A DNA stretch of 64,000 bases from Rhodocytophaga aerolata (GTDB lineage Bacteria; Bacteroidota; Bacteroidia; Cytophagales; 172606-1): the NCBI RefSeq assembly GCF_030503435.1, contig NZ_JAUKPO010000026.1:38743-102742 (forward strand). Reading direction: 5' to 3'. This document shows, piece by piece, positions 44,630 to 53,900 of the stretch. A program made the translations under genes and the position numbers. The notes under the pieces were generated by a model that saw only the letters and a program-made list of their open reading frames with translations, was not told where the DNA came from and did no database searches. Every line of letters starts with the position of its first letter. The first letter of the stretch is position 1.

Positions 44630-47511
44630 ATGATTAAATTTATACGACTGCCTCTGTTATTTGTATTGTTTTTACTACTCTATCACCTTCCTTTAAATGC
44701 CCAGGACAATGTAATTGTTATTTCCGGTCAGGTTACAGACAATGACAGCAAAGAGCCCCTGACAGGTGTAAATGTACTCATCAAAGGAACAGTTTCGGGC
44801 ACGGTGACAGATGGAAAAGGAAATTTTACCTTAAAAACCAGGCTCAAATTTCCATTCATCATGGTTTTTTCCATGGTAGGTTTCGAGCCAAGGGAATTTG
44901 AAGTAAAAGGTACAGATTCTAATATCCAGGTAGCTCTCCTGACTCAAACCATGCTGGGCAAAGAGGTAGTAGTAACAGCTTCCCGCATGGAGGAAAGTAT
45001 ACTAAAATCACCGGTGGCTATTGAAAAACTCGATATACGGGCAATTAAAGATTCCCCTGCCCCTGGGTTTTATGATGCTCTGGAAAATGTAAAAGGCGTG
45101 CAGATGACTACTTCCAGCCTCACCTTTAAAGTGCCCAATACACGCGGATTTAATATTCCCAATAATTTCCGGTTTATGCAGCTGGTAGATGGCGTAGATA
45201 TGCAGGCAGCCACCCTGGGAGTACCGTTGGGTAATGCCATTGGCCCCACTGAATTAGATATAGCCAGTGTAGAAATTACCCCAGGAGCGGCTTCTGCCTT
45301 ATATGGCATGAATGCGATCAATGGAATGGCAAACCTGCTTACTAAAAGCCCCTTTTTATATCAGGATTGAGTCTGTATCAAAAAACAGGAATGAATCATG
45401 TAGATGGCATAGATTACAAACCAAGTATATTAACAGAAACTGCTATCCGCTTCGCCAAAGCTTTTAATAACAAGTGGGCCTTTAAAATTAACGCCAGCTA
45501 CATGCAAGGTATTGACTGGCGTTCCAATACCATTACCGACCAAAATCCCAATACCCTGAACACAGCCAACCCAAATTTTCCGGAACTTTCGGGAGATAAT
45601 AATCCGGCCTACGATGCCTGGAATAAATATGGAGATGAAAATAATAATGCCGTTACAATTAGTGGCGTGCAGTATGGAGGTAGAAACCAGACATTTCTCG
45701 TGCGCAGAACCGGGTATTGGGAGAGAGACATTGTCAGCCCTAAAGTAGACAACCTAAAGTTTGATGCAGCCTTACACTACAAGCTTTCAGAAAAAGCAGA
45801 ATTATCGTATGGATACCGCATTGGGCAGATGGATGGGGTGTTTCAGCGTGGCAATAAGATCCAGTTAGACGATGTGGTCGTGCAGAACCATAAGCTGGAA
45901 CTGAAAGGGACTAATTATTTTATCCGTTCGTACGTATCATTGGAGAATACCGGTAATTCTTTCAATGCCAAGCCAATGTCCGATAACTTAGACATCAGTG
46001 GTGGTGGCTCAAACAGTGAATGGGGAGCAAAATTTAAAACTGCCCTGCAAAATGAACTTAGCCAGGGAACAGACCTAGCCACAGCTATGCAACGAGCCAG
46101 AGGGGCAGCCGATGCAGGCAGAGCTGAACCTGGCACTGCTGAATATGCCAATCTGAAAAACACAATCCGGGCAATCAATAACTGGGATCATGGTAAAGTA
46201 ATTGCCGGGGCTCCGGAGACCGGAGGGGCATGGCTAAAGCAAAAAAGCCGCATGTACCATGCCGATGCACAATATGACTTTGCTAATAAATTGAAGTTTG
46301 CCAACCTGCTGGTAGGCGCCGATGCCCGCATATACGAGGTTATTCCGGATGGCAACAACTTTGTAGATTTCTCCAGGCCACTGGACGAACGGACATTGCC
46401 AGGTGGCAACAATGTTTACTACAAAAAAATAGGAGGCTTTGCACAGCTTACCAAAACATTTTTTGCTGAAAAATTAAAGGTATATGGTTCCCTTCGCCTC
46501 GATTATAATCCTGAATTTGATCCTAAAATCAATCCACGGATTGCCGCCGTATACACACTGAAAGAGAAACATAATTTCCGGGCCTCTGTGCAGAATGGCT
46601 TCCGTTTTCCTGCACTTTTTGAAGCAATCTCCTATGTGAATAATGGGAATGTAAGAAGAGTAGGAGGGTTGTCTTACATCAATGAAGGCTTAGGTTATCT
46701 GGATAATTCATATACGCTCTCTTCTGTCAACACATTCAATGCGGCCGTTAACCGGGATGTAACAGGTGGGCTTTCTGCCAATGAAGCAGCCTTAAAAAAT
46801 CGTGATTTGCTGGAAATAACCAGCCTTTCGTCTACCCGTCCCGAACGGATTATTTCCTATGAAGTAGGCTACAAAAGTATATTGCTGGATAATAAACTGG
46901 TGATAGATATAGATGCTTATACCAACACCTATGATGGCTTCCTGGGTCAGGTTGAGGTGGCCGTACCCGGCAATAACACCCTTCAGGTGGGCACCGATCA
47001 GGGAGTAATTGCTATGCTGGCTGCTAACCGGAATGCGCTCCAAACACGCTACCGGGTGTATACGAATGCAAAAAATAAGTACAATAACTTTGGTTCCTCC
47101 CTGGGTATTACCTACAATATAGCGCAGCGGTTTATCATTTCAGGAAATGTGAACTATAATAACATCGTTACCAACGACGAACGGGATATTTTTGTCACGG
47201 CATTTAACACACCCGTCTGGACGACCAATCTGTCGTTTGGAAACCGGGAAGTAGTAAAAAATCTGGGATTTAACCTGGTATGGCGCTGGCAAGATGCTTT
47301 TCTGTGGGAAAGCCCCCTAGCCAACGGTATTGTACCTGCGTATCAAACCATAGATGCCCAGCTCACTTACCGTTTACCGCAATACAAAACAACCATTAAA
47401 GGAGGAGGGTCCAATATATTTAATCAGCGGTATATTCAATATGCTGCCGGCCCAACCATCGGGGGATTATATTATGTGGCAATTACCGTAGATGGGTTAT
47501 TCAACAAATAA
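44630..47511 (+). pseudogene. TonB-dependent receptor, split by a one-base frameshift
   Basis: Two frames join to one receptor of about 960 residues. The first (44630-45370) has a signal peptide, a carboxypeptidase-regulatory-like domain (GQVTDNDSKEPLTGVNVLIK) and the plug (FRFMQLVDGVDMQAATLGVP, ALYGMNAINGMANLLTKSPF). The second (from 45367) continues with LSLYQKTGMNHVDG and the barrel (to LYYVAITVDGLFNK). The break is at CAGGATTGA (45362-45370): one extra G would give CAG GGA TTG AGT and restore the frame. Stop TGA and start TTG overlap as TTGA, so re-initiation is conceivable. It lies between the ChrB-AraC fusion and chrA. Sequencing error is possible. Ligand unknown. Confidence 0.85.
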
Positions 47512-47539
47512 TTTGGGTTTTACTAGTACTCCTTGATAA

Positions 47540-48331
47540 ATGAACACGATGAAAAGTCTTTCTATATTCGTTACGTCTAGTTTAGTTAAAATAGTTAGTT
47601 TAGGCAGTATACTGCTGTGCAGTCCGGATCTGACGCACGCGCAAACCGCACCAAAGCAAATTCATGAGCAAGGACAAGTCTGGCTTGGGTATTTTAACCA
47701 AACCAGGCTTTCCGAAAAATTTTCTTTATGGCTCGATTTACACGCCCGCCGTACCGATCTGTTGGAACGCTGGAGTACGACTATCATCAGACCTGGCATT
47801 ACTTTTCATCTTCCGCATCATATCAACCTTACTGCCGGATATGCCTATATTTCGCATTATCCGGCGGCAGGGCTGCAAACCATTCGCCCCGAACACCGTT
47901 CCTGGCAGCAGCTCAGCTGGACACGCCGGGTAAAGAAATTACAAATGATGCAATGGGTAAGGTTTGAACAACGCTTTAACCGGAAAGTAGCCAACGATGC
48001 CTTAGTAGAAGGGTATAATTTTAACTACCGGTTGCGTTATTTATTGAGCATATTCATTCCGTTAAAAGGAGATTTTATTGAAGCCGGTACCCCTTTCTTT
48101 GCGTTCAATGATGAGATACATATCAATGCAGGAAAACAAATTACCTACAATTATTTTGATCAGAACCGCTTCTTTGTAGGCTTTGGCTATCAGTTTAGCA
48201 AAACATTAAATGCCCAGCTAGGCTATATGAATCTGTTCCAGCAATTACCGGCCGGAAACCGGTTTAATAATAATCATACCATCCGCCTCTTCTTTTTCAA
48301 TAACATAGATTTAAGAAAAAAAGAGAAGTAA
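47540..48331 (+). CDS. DUF2490 domain-containing outer-membrane protein
   Basis: A 263-residue secreted protein with signal peptide (to about THAQ). The rest is beta-rich with aromatic strand pairs (WLGYFNQTRLSEKFSLWLDL, FFVGFGYQFSKTLNAQLGYM) and the family's RPGITFHLPHHINLTAGYAY and WVRFEQRFNR, fitting DUF2490, a predicted small outer-membrane barrel. It follows the TonB receptor by 28 bp and precedes chrA by 31 bp, so all three are probably one operon. Role unknown; perhaps an accessory porin. An alternative start is the fourth codon. Confidence 0.8.
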   Translation: MNTMKSLSIFVTSSLVKIVSLGSILLCSPDLTHAQTAPKQIHEQGQVWLGYFNQTRLSEKFSLWLDLHARRTDLLERWSTTIIRPGITFHLPHHINLTAGYAYISHYPAAGLQTIRPEHRSWQQLSWTRRVKKLQMMQWVRFEQRFNRKVANDALVEGYNFNYRLRYLLSIFIPLKGDFIEAGTPFFAFNDEIHINAGKQITYNYFDQNRFFVGFGYQFSKTLNAQLGYMNLFQQLPAGNRFNNNHTIRLFFFNNIDLRKKEK

Positions 48332-48362
48332 TGCCTATGCAGCTAACTTAGATATTAGAAAT

Positions 48363-49694
48363 ATGAACACGTCTACAACGAAAGCCATACCGAAGCCAAG
48401 TTTTAAAGAAGCCTTATTGTTCTGGCTAAAACTTGGCTTTATCAGCTTTGGAGGCCCTGCTGGGCAAATAGCCATTATGCACCAGTTTATAGTGGATCAG
48501 AAGAAGTGGGTGTCTGATTCTAAATTCTTGCATGCCCTGAATTATTGTATGCTTCTTCCCGGACCTGAGGCACAACAACTGGCTACTTATATTGGCTGGC
48601 TATTGCATGGAGTCCGGGGCGGCTTGGCAGCAGGTATATTGTTTGTGCTGCCCTCTGTTTTTATTCTCCTGGGCTTAAGCATCGTCTACGTTACGTTTGG
48701 TACCATACCTTGGGTAGCGGCGCTATTTTATGGATTAAAGCCTGCCGTAGTAGCCATTGTCATACTTGCCTTAATTAAGATAGGCAAAAAATCGCTGCTT
48801 ACTCCTTTTCATTATGCCATAGCAGCCCTGAGTTTTATTGGCATATTCTTCTTTAACATTCCCTTTCCCTACATTATTTTGGCGGCTATCCTTGTAGCTA
48901 TTATCGGGCAAAAGGTATATCCATCCCTTTTCATTCAAAAAAAGCAAGAAGGCAAAAAGACAGTTAATGAAGCTGAGTATTACCTGAATTCGGAGAGTGT
49001 AGTAGCCGGAACAGGATTTGACGGAAAACGCATAATCAAACAAGTTTTTATTGCACTAGCGCTGTGGGTGGCTCCTTTTGTGTTGTTTTACTACCTGACG
49101 CAAGATTTTGCTTTCTGGAAAACCCTTTCCTTATTTTTCACCCAGGCGGCCTTAGTTACTTTTGGTGGGGCCTATGCGGTACTTCCCTATGTGGCACAAG
49201 TAACCGTAGAGAAATTTGAATGGTTAAGTAATTTGCAAATGATAGATGGCTTAGCGTTAGGCGAAACTACGCCAGGTCCATTGATTATGGTATTAGCATT
49301 TGTGGGATTTATGGCCGGATTTAATCAGTTCAATGGATCTTTACTCATGGGAACGGTGGGGTTACTCACAACTACTTTCTTTACTTTTCTTCCCTGTTTC
49401 CTGTTTATTCTGGTAGGGGCACCAATTATAGAGAAAACCCAAAGCAATGCCAACGTAAAATCCATTTTGGGCATTGTCACCGCAGCAGTGGTAGGCGTAG
49501 TACTGAATCTGACAGTATATTTTGGTCAGGCGGTGGTCTTTCCTCAGGGCATCCGGGCAGGAGTAGTAGATTATTTTAGTCTGGCCTGGATTATACTCTC
49601 TTTTATAGCCATGTACCGGTTCAAGATTGATATGATTCCCTGGATTGGCATAAGCGCCCTGGCAGGACTGTTACATTATTTTATACTATCCTGA
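48363..49694 (+). CDS. chrA: Chromate transporter, ChrA family
   Basis: A 443-residue inner-membrane protein with about ten to twelve helices in two homologous halves. The N-terminal half begins with FWLKLGFISFGGPAGQIAIM and has ALNYCMLLPGPEAQQLATYI; the C-terminal half repeats it as FFTQAALVTFGGAYAVLPYV and LGETTPGPLIMVLAFVGFMA. These are the ChrA signatures (FGGP and PGP). The family exports chromate, and some members are thought to move sulfate. The loop between the halves (about 190-215) is hydrophilic. It belongs to the ChrB-AraC/TonB/DUF2490 group. Confidence 0.93.
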   Translation: MNTSTTKAIPKPSFKEALLFWLKLGFISFGGPAGQIAIMHQFIVDQKKWVSDSKFLHALNYCMLLPGPEAQQLATYIGWLLHGVRGGLAAGILFVLPSVFILLGLSIVYVTFGTIPWVAALFYGLKPAVVAIVILALIKIGKKSLLTPFHYAIAALSFIGIFFFNIPFPYIILAAILVAIIGQKVYPSLFIQKKQEGKKTVNEAEYYLNSESVVAGTGFDGKRIIKQVFIALALWVAPFVLFYYLTQDFAFWKTLSLFFTQAALVTFGGAYAVLPYVAQVTVEKFEWLSNLQMIDGLALGETTPGPLIMVLAFVGFMAGFNQFNGSLLMGTVGLLTTTFFTFLPCFLFILVGAPIIEKTQSNANVKSILGIVTAAVVGVVLNLTVYFGQAVVFPQGIRAGVVDYFSLAWIILSFIAMYRFKIDMIPWIGISALAGLLHYFILS

Positions 49695-49761
49695 TGCCTT
49701 AGGAAAGAACTACGTTATTTAATAGAAAATTGTTCATGTACTAACTAATAAGCAAACTCCT

Positions 49762-50817
49762 ATGAAACCATATAGTATTGCCTTCCTCATTTATGGGGAA
49801 ACTCATGGGGATAGAAATGCCTTAACCGAGGAAAAGTATAGGGAGCTGGCAAGTACATTTTTAGCAAAAGGGTTTGAGGTACAATCCGTTTTATATAATG
49901 ATAGCTGGGTAGATACACTGTATACAGATCTGCTGAATTTTGATGCCGTGTTAGTTTGGGTAAACCCTATTGAGCAAGGAAAAGACAGACGAAAACTGGA
50001 TGCACTGCTTGCGGATGTATCTCATAAAGGTTGTTTTGTGTCAACACATCCAGAAGTTATAGTAAAAATAGGAACGAAAGACGTTCTCTATAAAACACAA
50101 AATATAGGCTGGGTAGGCAAAACAGAATTATATGCAAGTTATGACGATTTTGTTGCCCGGTTCCGGGAGTCATTAGTTAAATCAGGAACAAAGGTATTAA
50201 AGCAATACCGGGGTAACGGAGGGAATGGGGTTTACAAAATAGTAAAAGGTTCAACAGCGGAGGAGGTACTGGTCATCCACGCTAAGAATGGAAATGAAGC
50301 AAAAACCTTTTCCTGGCAAGATTTCTATACCCAATTTAAACCGTATTTTCTCAATGATGGATTGCTGATAGAGCAAGCCTGGAACAATCATCTGGCTAAT
50401 GGCATGGTCAGGTGTTATTTGTCTGGCAATAAAGTGGCCGGATTCGGGTACCAGGAAATTAATGCTCTCTACCAATTACCAACCCAGGCGGCTAATACGT
50501 TTCTGCCCCCAAGTAAACGCTACTATTTTACCCAAAACTGCGGCTTGTTTAGTGATCTGAAAGATATCATGGAAAATACATGGGTTCCTCAGCTTCAAAA
50601 AAATCTGGAAATTGCCAATGAATTAATGCCTGTTATCTGGGATGCTGACTTTTTTGTCAACCATATTAATAGTGACATAGCCCATGAAAAGTATTCGCTT
50701 TGTGAAATAAATGTCAGTTGTGTTTCGCCTTTTCCACCAAGTGCTATTGAGTTCATTTTACAAGAGGTAACGCATAGACTAAATCACCGGAAAAATTCAA
50801 TAACGTATGTTTCTTAA
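49762..50817 (+). CDS. ATP-grasp-like protein, possibly Cj0069 family
   Basis: A 351-residue cytoplasmic protein. An N-terminal Rossmann-like part (MKPYSIAFLIYGETHGDRNA, FDAVLVWVNPIEQGKDRRK) is followed by ATP-grasp features: VLKQYRGNGGNGVYKIVKG (nucleotide loop), LIEQAWNNHLANGMVRCYLS and, near the end, LPVIWDADFFVNH with SLCEINVSCVSPFPPSAIEF (Mg-binding E-x-N). It fits peptide- or amide-ligase-like ATP-grasp proteins such as the uncharacterised Cj0069 family. Substrate unknown. It follows chrA by 67 bp in the same direction. Confidence 0.6.
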   Translation: MKPYSIAFLIYGETHGDRNALTEEKYRELASTFLAKGFEVQSVLYNDSWVDTLYTDLLNFDAVLVWVNPIEQGKDRRKLDALLADVSHKGCFVSTHPEVIVKIGTKDVLYKTQNIGWVGKTELYASYDDFVARFRESLVKSGTKVLKQYRGNGGNGVYKIVKGSTAEEVLVIHAKNGNEAKTFSWQDFYTQFKPYFLNDGLLIEQAWNNHLANGMVRCYLSGNKVAGFGYQEINALYQLPTQAANTFLPPSKRYYFTQNCGLFSDLKDIMENTWVPQLQKNLEIANELMPVIWDADFFVNHINSDIAHEKYSLCEINVSCVSPFPPSAIEFILQEVTHRLNHRKNSITYVS

Positions 50818-51047
50818 TTCCTGTAGCATACTTGGCCTTTGTAACTAGAAGTGTGGCTCATGTTGCCTAGCCAGGATTAGTATTTCTTTTGTGTATACCT
50901 TCAGGATTGAGATGGACTTGATTGGCTTAAGTAGGGTTAACACATGGGATACTCAGTAGCATAAGGTTTGCCCTGCACCTGTTTGTCGAAGTATGTTGGC
51001 TAAGGTATTCAATCGAGTATGTATCAATGGCAACCTTTTCATAGCTC

Positions 51048-51644
51048 ATGAAAACAAGTCCGTTAAGAATCTATTTTATAATGGTACTGGTCTTACTTTC
51101 AGCTAGGATTTGCTGTGGGCAAATGCATACAAGCGATTCGTTAAGTACCTACTCCATCCTTCCGGAGAATGGGCTTTACCTCTCAGCACATGATTTCGAG
51201 TGTGGATATTTGGAATTTCCTTTTGCTAACCGGCAGGCTAATTACAGGTGGAAAAACCTGTCTCTTGAAGGAGAAGTTACCCTTATCACGCCTGATACCC
51301 TTATTAAAGCTAATCCAATGGGCTTCAGGGGCTTTCGGATAAATAAAAAAGATTACCGCTTTTACAATCATCAAACCTACCAGGTAGTTGTGCACGATAG
51401 CGTCTTAATTTATGAGCAAACGTATTCAGGTGGAGAGTATAGCGACCTGGTGATTACCTATTTTAGCTTATCAGCTAATGCGCCTGTTCAATTACTTACC
51501 CGGAAAAATTTACTGGCGGCTTTTGCTGGAAATGCAAAAATGGTGCAATCTTTACGAGCCCTAAAACGTACAACAGATTGGATAAAGGAAGTTCCACCTG
51601 ATAACCGGCCGCTACTTATAGAATTGTATTATTTGCATAAATGA
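51048..51644 (+). CDS. Hypothetical secreted protein
   Basis: A 198-residue protein with a signal peptide (MKTSPLRIYFIMVLVLLSAR, cleavage near ICCGQ; CC before the mature end could also suggest a lipoprotein, but no typical lipobox is seen). The mature part is beta-rich and has an RITD-free, Asp/Tyr-rich pattern (YRFYNHQTYQVVVHDSVLIY, YEQTYSGGEYSDLVITYFSL). The C-terminus has a helix with KMVQSLRALKRTTDWIKEV. I do not recognise a family. It stands alone, 230 bp after the ATP-grasp gene. Confidence 0.6.
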   Translation: MKTSPLRIYFIMVLVLLSARICCGQMHTSDSLSTYSILPENGLYLSAHDFECGYLEFPFANRQANYRWKNLSLEGEVTLITPDTLIKANPMGFRGFRINKKDYRFYNHQTYQVVVHDSVLIYEQTYSGGEYSDLVITYFSLSANAPVQLLTRKNLLAAFAGNAKMVQSLRALKRTTDWIKEVPPDNRPLLIELYYLHK

Positions 51645-51761
51645 AAACGGTATCTAAATTGTAAATAATTGATGGAAAATACTAGCTGTTCTTTGAGTAC
51701 AGGTCATTTGGCACTGCCATAATCCTGAAAGTATTAAATTTATCCCTAACCACGAAAAACT

Positions 51762-52280
51762 ATGTCGGCATATGCAGTTGGCCAGAACTTGCCATCCTTT
51801 TTCCCTCCTGGCTATGAGTTATGCCGGGCAAGTTTTACGCCTCAGTTTTTAGATCTGATCTATTGGTTGCCAAGTTACCAGACCGATAATATGCACACCT
51901 GGGAGCATGCCCACTTGCAGTATGGTGTATATGAAGCCAACCATATTCCATTCCTGCTCTTCCACTTTCCTGCCAAAGGATGGCGCTTCGACATCAGTTT
52001 GAATGCGTATGCCATGCACGAAGACTTGTTTGATTCATGGCTGCAAAGTCAGCAGAATACTATGCAACTGCTATTAAGTGATTGTTATAGCAACGTATTG
52101 CTTGAAGTGCGCACTATAGAAGTAGACCCTTATATAACTAACTACATCCGCAAAAAGTTGAAAGAACAAAAACGGCACTACCCGAATGCCATTGATGTGC
52201 AGAAGCGGATAGAACAGATTATGGATAGCACACCTACAGAAGAGATGATGAAAAAGATCACTATGCATAAAGCAATATAG
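51762..52280 (+). CDS. Hypothetical protein, 172 residues
   Basis: A soluble protein starting MSAYAVGQNLPSFFPPGYEL without a signal peptide. The middle is aromatic-rich (WLPSYQTDNMHTWEHAHLQY, PFLLFHFPAKGWRFDISLNA) and the C-terminus is charged and helical (YIRKKLKEQKRHYPNAIDVQ). I do not recognise the family. A hairpin (52284-52327) directly follows its stop. Confidence 0.55.
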   Translation: MSAYAVGQNLPSFFPPGYELCRASFTPQFLDLIYWLPSYQTDNMHTWEHAHLQYGVYEANHIPFLLFHFPAKGWRFDISLNAYAMHEDLFDSWLQSQQNTMQLLLSDCYSNVLLEVRTIEVDPYITNYIRKKLKEQKRHYPNAIDVQKRIEQIMDSTPTEEMMKKITMHKAI

Positions 52281-52283
52281 GTG

Positions 52284-52327
52284 AGAAAGCTATCTTATTA
52301 GGGAATTTATTCTCCCTACAGCTTTCT
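52284..52327 (+). terminator. Hairpin after the gene at 51762
   Basis: AGAAAGCT (52284-52291) pairs with AGCTTTCT (52320-52327), and inner GGGA/TCCC can pair as well. It begins 4 bp after the stop. There is no clear T-run, so it is a moderate terminator candidate. Confidence 0.45.
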
Positions 52328-52483
52328 TAGCATAAACAAATCAACTCATGATATTCATTGTAATGTAATCTTCTATCTAAACCATGTTACAGTTATCATT
52401 AACGCATGTAAGCATGGAAAAAACCTGTGCTCTACAAGGTTAATGACAGACTGCAACGTATTCCTATAGCTGGTTAAAGGAAA

Positions 52484-53827
52484 TTAGTTAGCCCGGCCAA
52501 GGGCTTTATCTAAATCCACAGAAGCAGTTAAATAATCATACACTGCCTGCAGGTAATTAGATTTGGCCTGAGAAAGTGAAAGTTCTGCGTCCGCCATATC
52601 TAAGCGTGAAGCAATCCCTTGTTTCCAGCGATCTCGGGTAATCCGGTAACTTAGCTCGGCGGTGGAAACTGTTTGTACCTGTGACTCAATTCTACGTTTG
52701 GATTCCTCTACTTTAGATAAGGCTATTTTTACTTCTGCCCGAATGAGTTCACGCACATTTTCCAGACCTTTCTCTGTTTGGAGCTTGGTCACTTTAGCTT
52801 GTTGAACTCTCGCCGCTGTTCTGAATCCGGAAAATATGGGCACAGCAAACTGTAAGCCGACATAGGAACTAACCGGCCACTTATAATCGCCAAAGCGGTA
52901 ATCGTTTGCCTGTGTCTGCGTTTGTATCAGGCCAATGGCTGAAAATTTAGGTAAATACTCCGCTCTTTCAATGTTAATTTGTTCGGCATTGAGTTTTTCT
53001 GTAATCACCAGTCGGGCTACTTCCGGACGGGAGGCAAGGGCTTCTTCTAGTATGGTTGCATTGGCTAGGAAAGGTACTACCCCATCATACCGGAGTGAAT
53101 CTGTTAATTCGATCTGCTCACTTTCAGGGATGCCAATAGTAGTTTTTAAGACAGTTTTAGCAATCTCTATTCCATTGGTCAGCCGGATAATATCCGGACG
53201 CAGATTCTCTATGGTGATGTAAGCGCGTAAAGTATCTATTCTGGAAGCCCTGCCTTGGGCCAGTAACGAACGTGCATCTTTTAGGGCCTGCTCATTGCGG
53301 GCAATACTTTGCTTTTGCAGTTTCAATTGCTCATTTGAAATGAGAACATTCAGATAGGCCTTCTTAACATCTGTCACTACTACAGATTGTGTCAAAGCCA
53401 GGTCTTCGGTACTCAGCTTTTCAGCTAATCTGGCTGCGCGGATACCTGAGAAAATTTCACCCTGAAATATTGGCTGCACCAGCGAAACACCACCCACATA
53501 GGCATCTGTACCGCCCACCCGCAAGGTGGCAATCTGACTATCGTCCAGGCCGGCAAAATTTCCGGGAAGAAAGGTAACCTGCCGTTGTAAGTAATGCAGA
53601 TATTGTCCGGAAGCCGCAATGGTAGGCAGGGCATAGCCTTTGGCTTCCCGGATTTTCTGCGCTGTTTTATTTATTTCCATGCGCGATACCTGAAGATCAC
53701 GGTTTTTTTCAACAGCCAGGGAAACAGCATCTTCTAAGCTGAGTAGTCTTTCTTGTGCCAGGACAGAGAAAGTAACGGACATCGTAAAGAGGAATAGTCC
53801 TATAGTAAGTAAACGAATAGATTTCAT
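52484..53827 (-). CDS. TolC-family outer-membrane efflux protein
   Basis: A 447-residue protein with signal peptide (MKSIRLLTIGLFLFTMSVTF, to about VLAQ). Two outer-membrane-efflux repeats are present, with LSLEDAVSLAVEKNRDLQVS at the front and long coiled helices (LKLQKQSIARNEQALKDARS, KVEESKRRIESQVQTVSTAE). It ends in YDYLTASVDLDKALGRAN. TolC proteins form the outer-membrane channel of tripartite pumps. It is 73 bp after the RND gene in the same direction, as the last of three efflux genes. Confidence 0.92.
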   Translation of the reverse strand: MKSIRLLTIGLFLFTMSVTFSVLAQERLLSLEDAVSLAVEKNRDLQVSRMEINKTAQKIREAKGYALPTIAASGQYLHYLQRQVTFLPGNFAGLDDSQIATLRVGGTDAYVGGVSLVQPIFQGEIFSGIRAARLAEKLSTEDLALTQSVVVTDVKKAYLNVLISNEQLKLQKQSIARNEQALKDARSLLAQGRASRIDTLRAYITIENLRPDIIRLTNGIEIAKTVLKTTIGIPESEQIELTDSLRYDGVVPFLANATILEEALASRPEVARLVITEKLNAEQINIERAEYLPKFSAIGLIQTQTQANDYRFGDYKWPVSSYVGLQFAVPIFSGFRTAARVQQAKVTKLQTEKGLENVRELIRAEVKIALSKVEESKRRIESQVQTVSTAELSYRITRDRWKQGIASRLDMADAELSLSQAKSNYLQAVYDYLTASVDLDKALGRAN

Positions 53828-53900
53828 GATCGGTAATAAGTTAGGAGGTAGGTAGCCGGTAGGAAGTTCAATCTTGTTTCATCCTGCCGGCTGTGAATAA

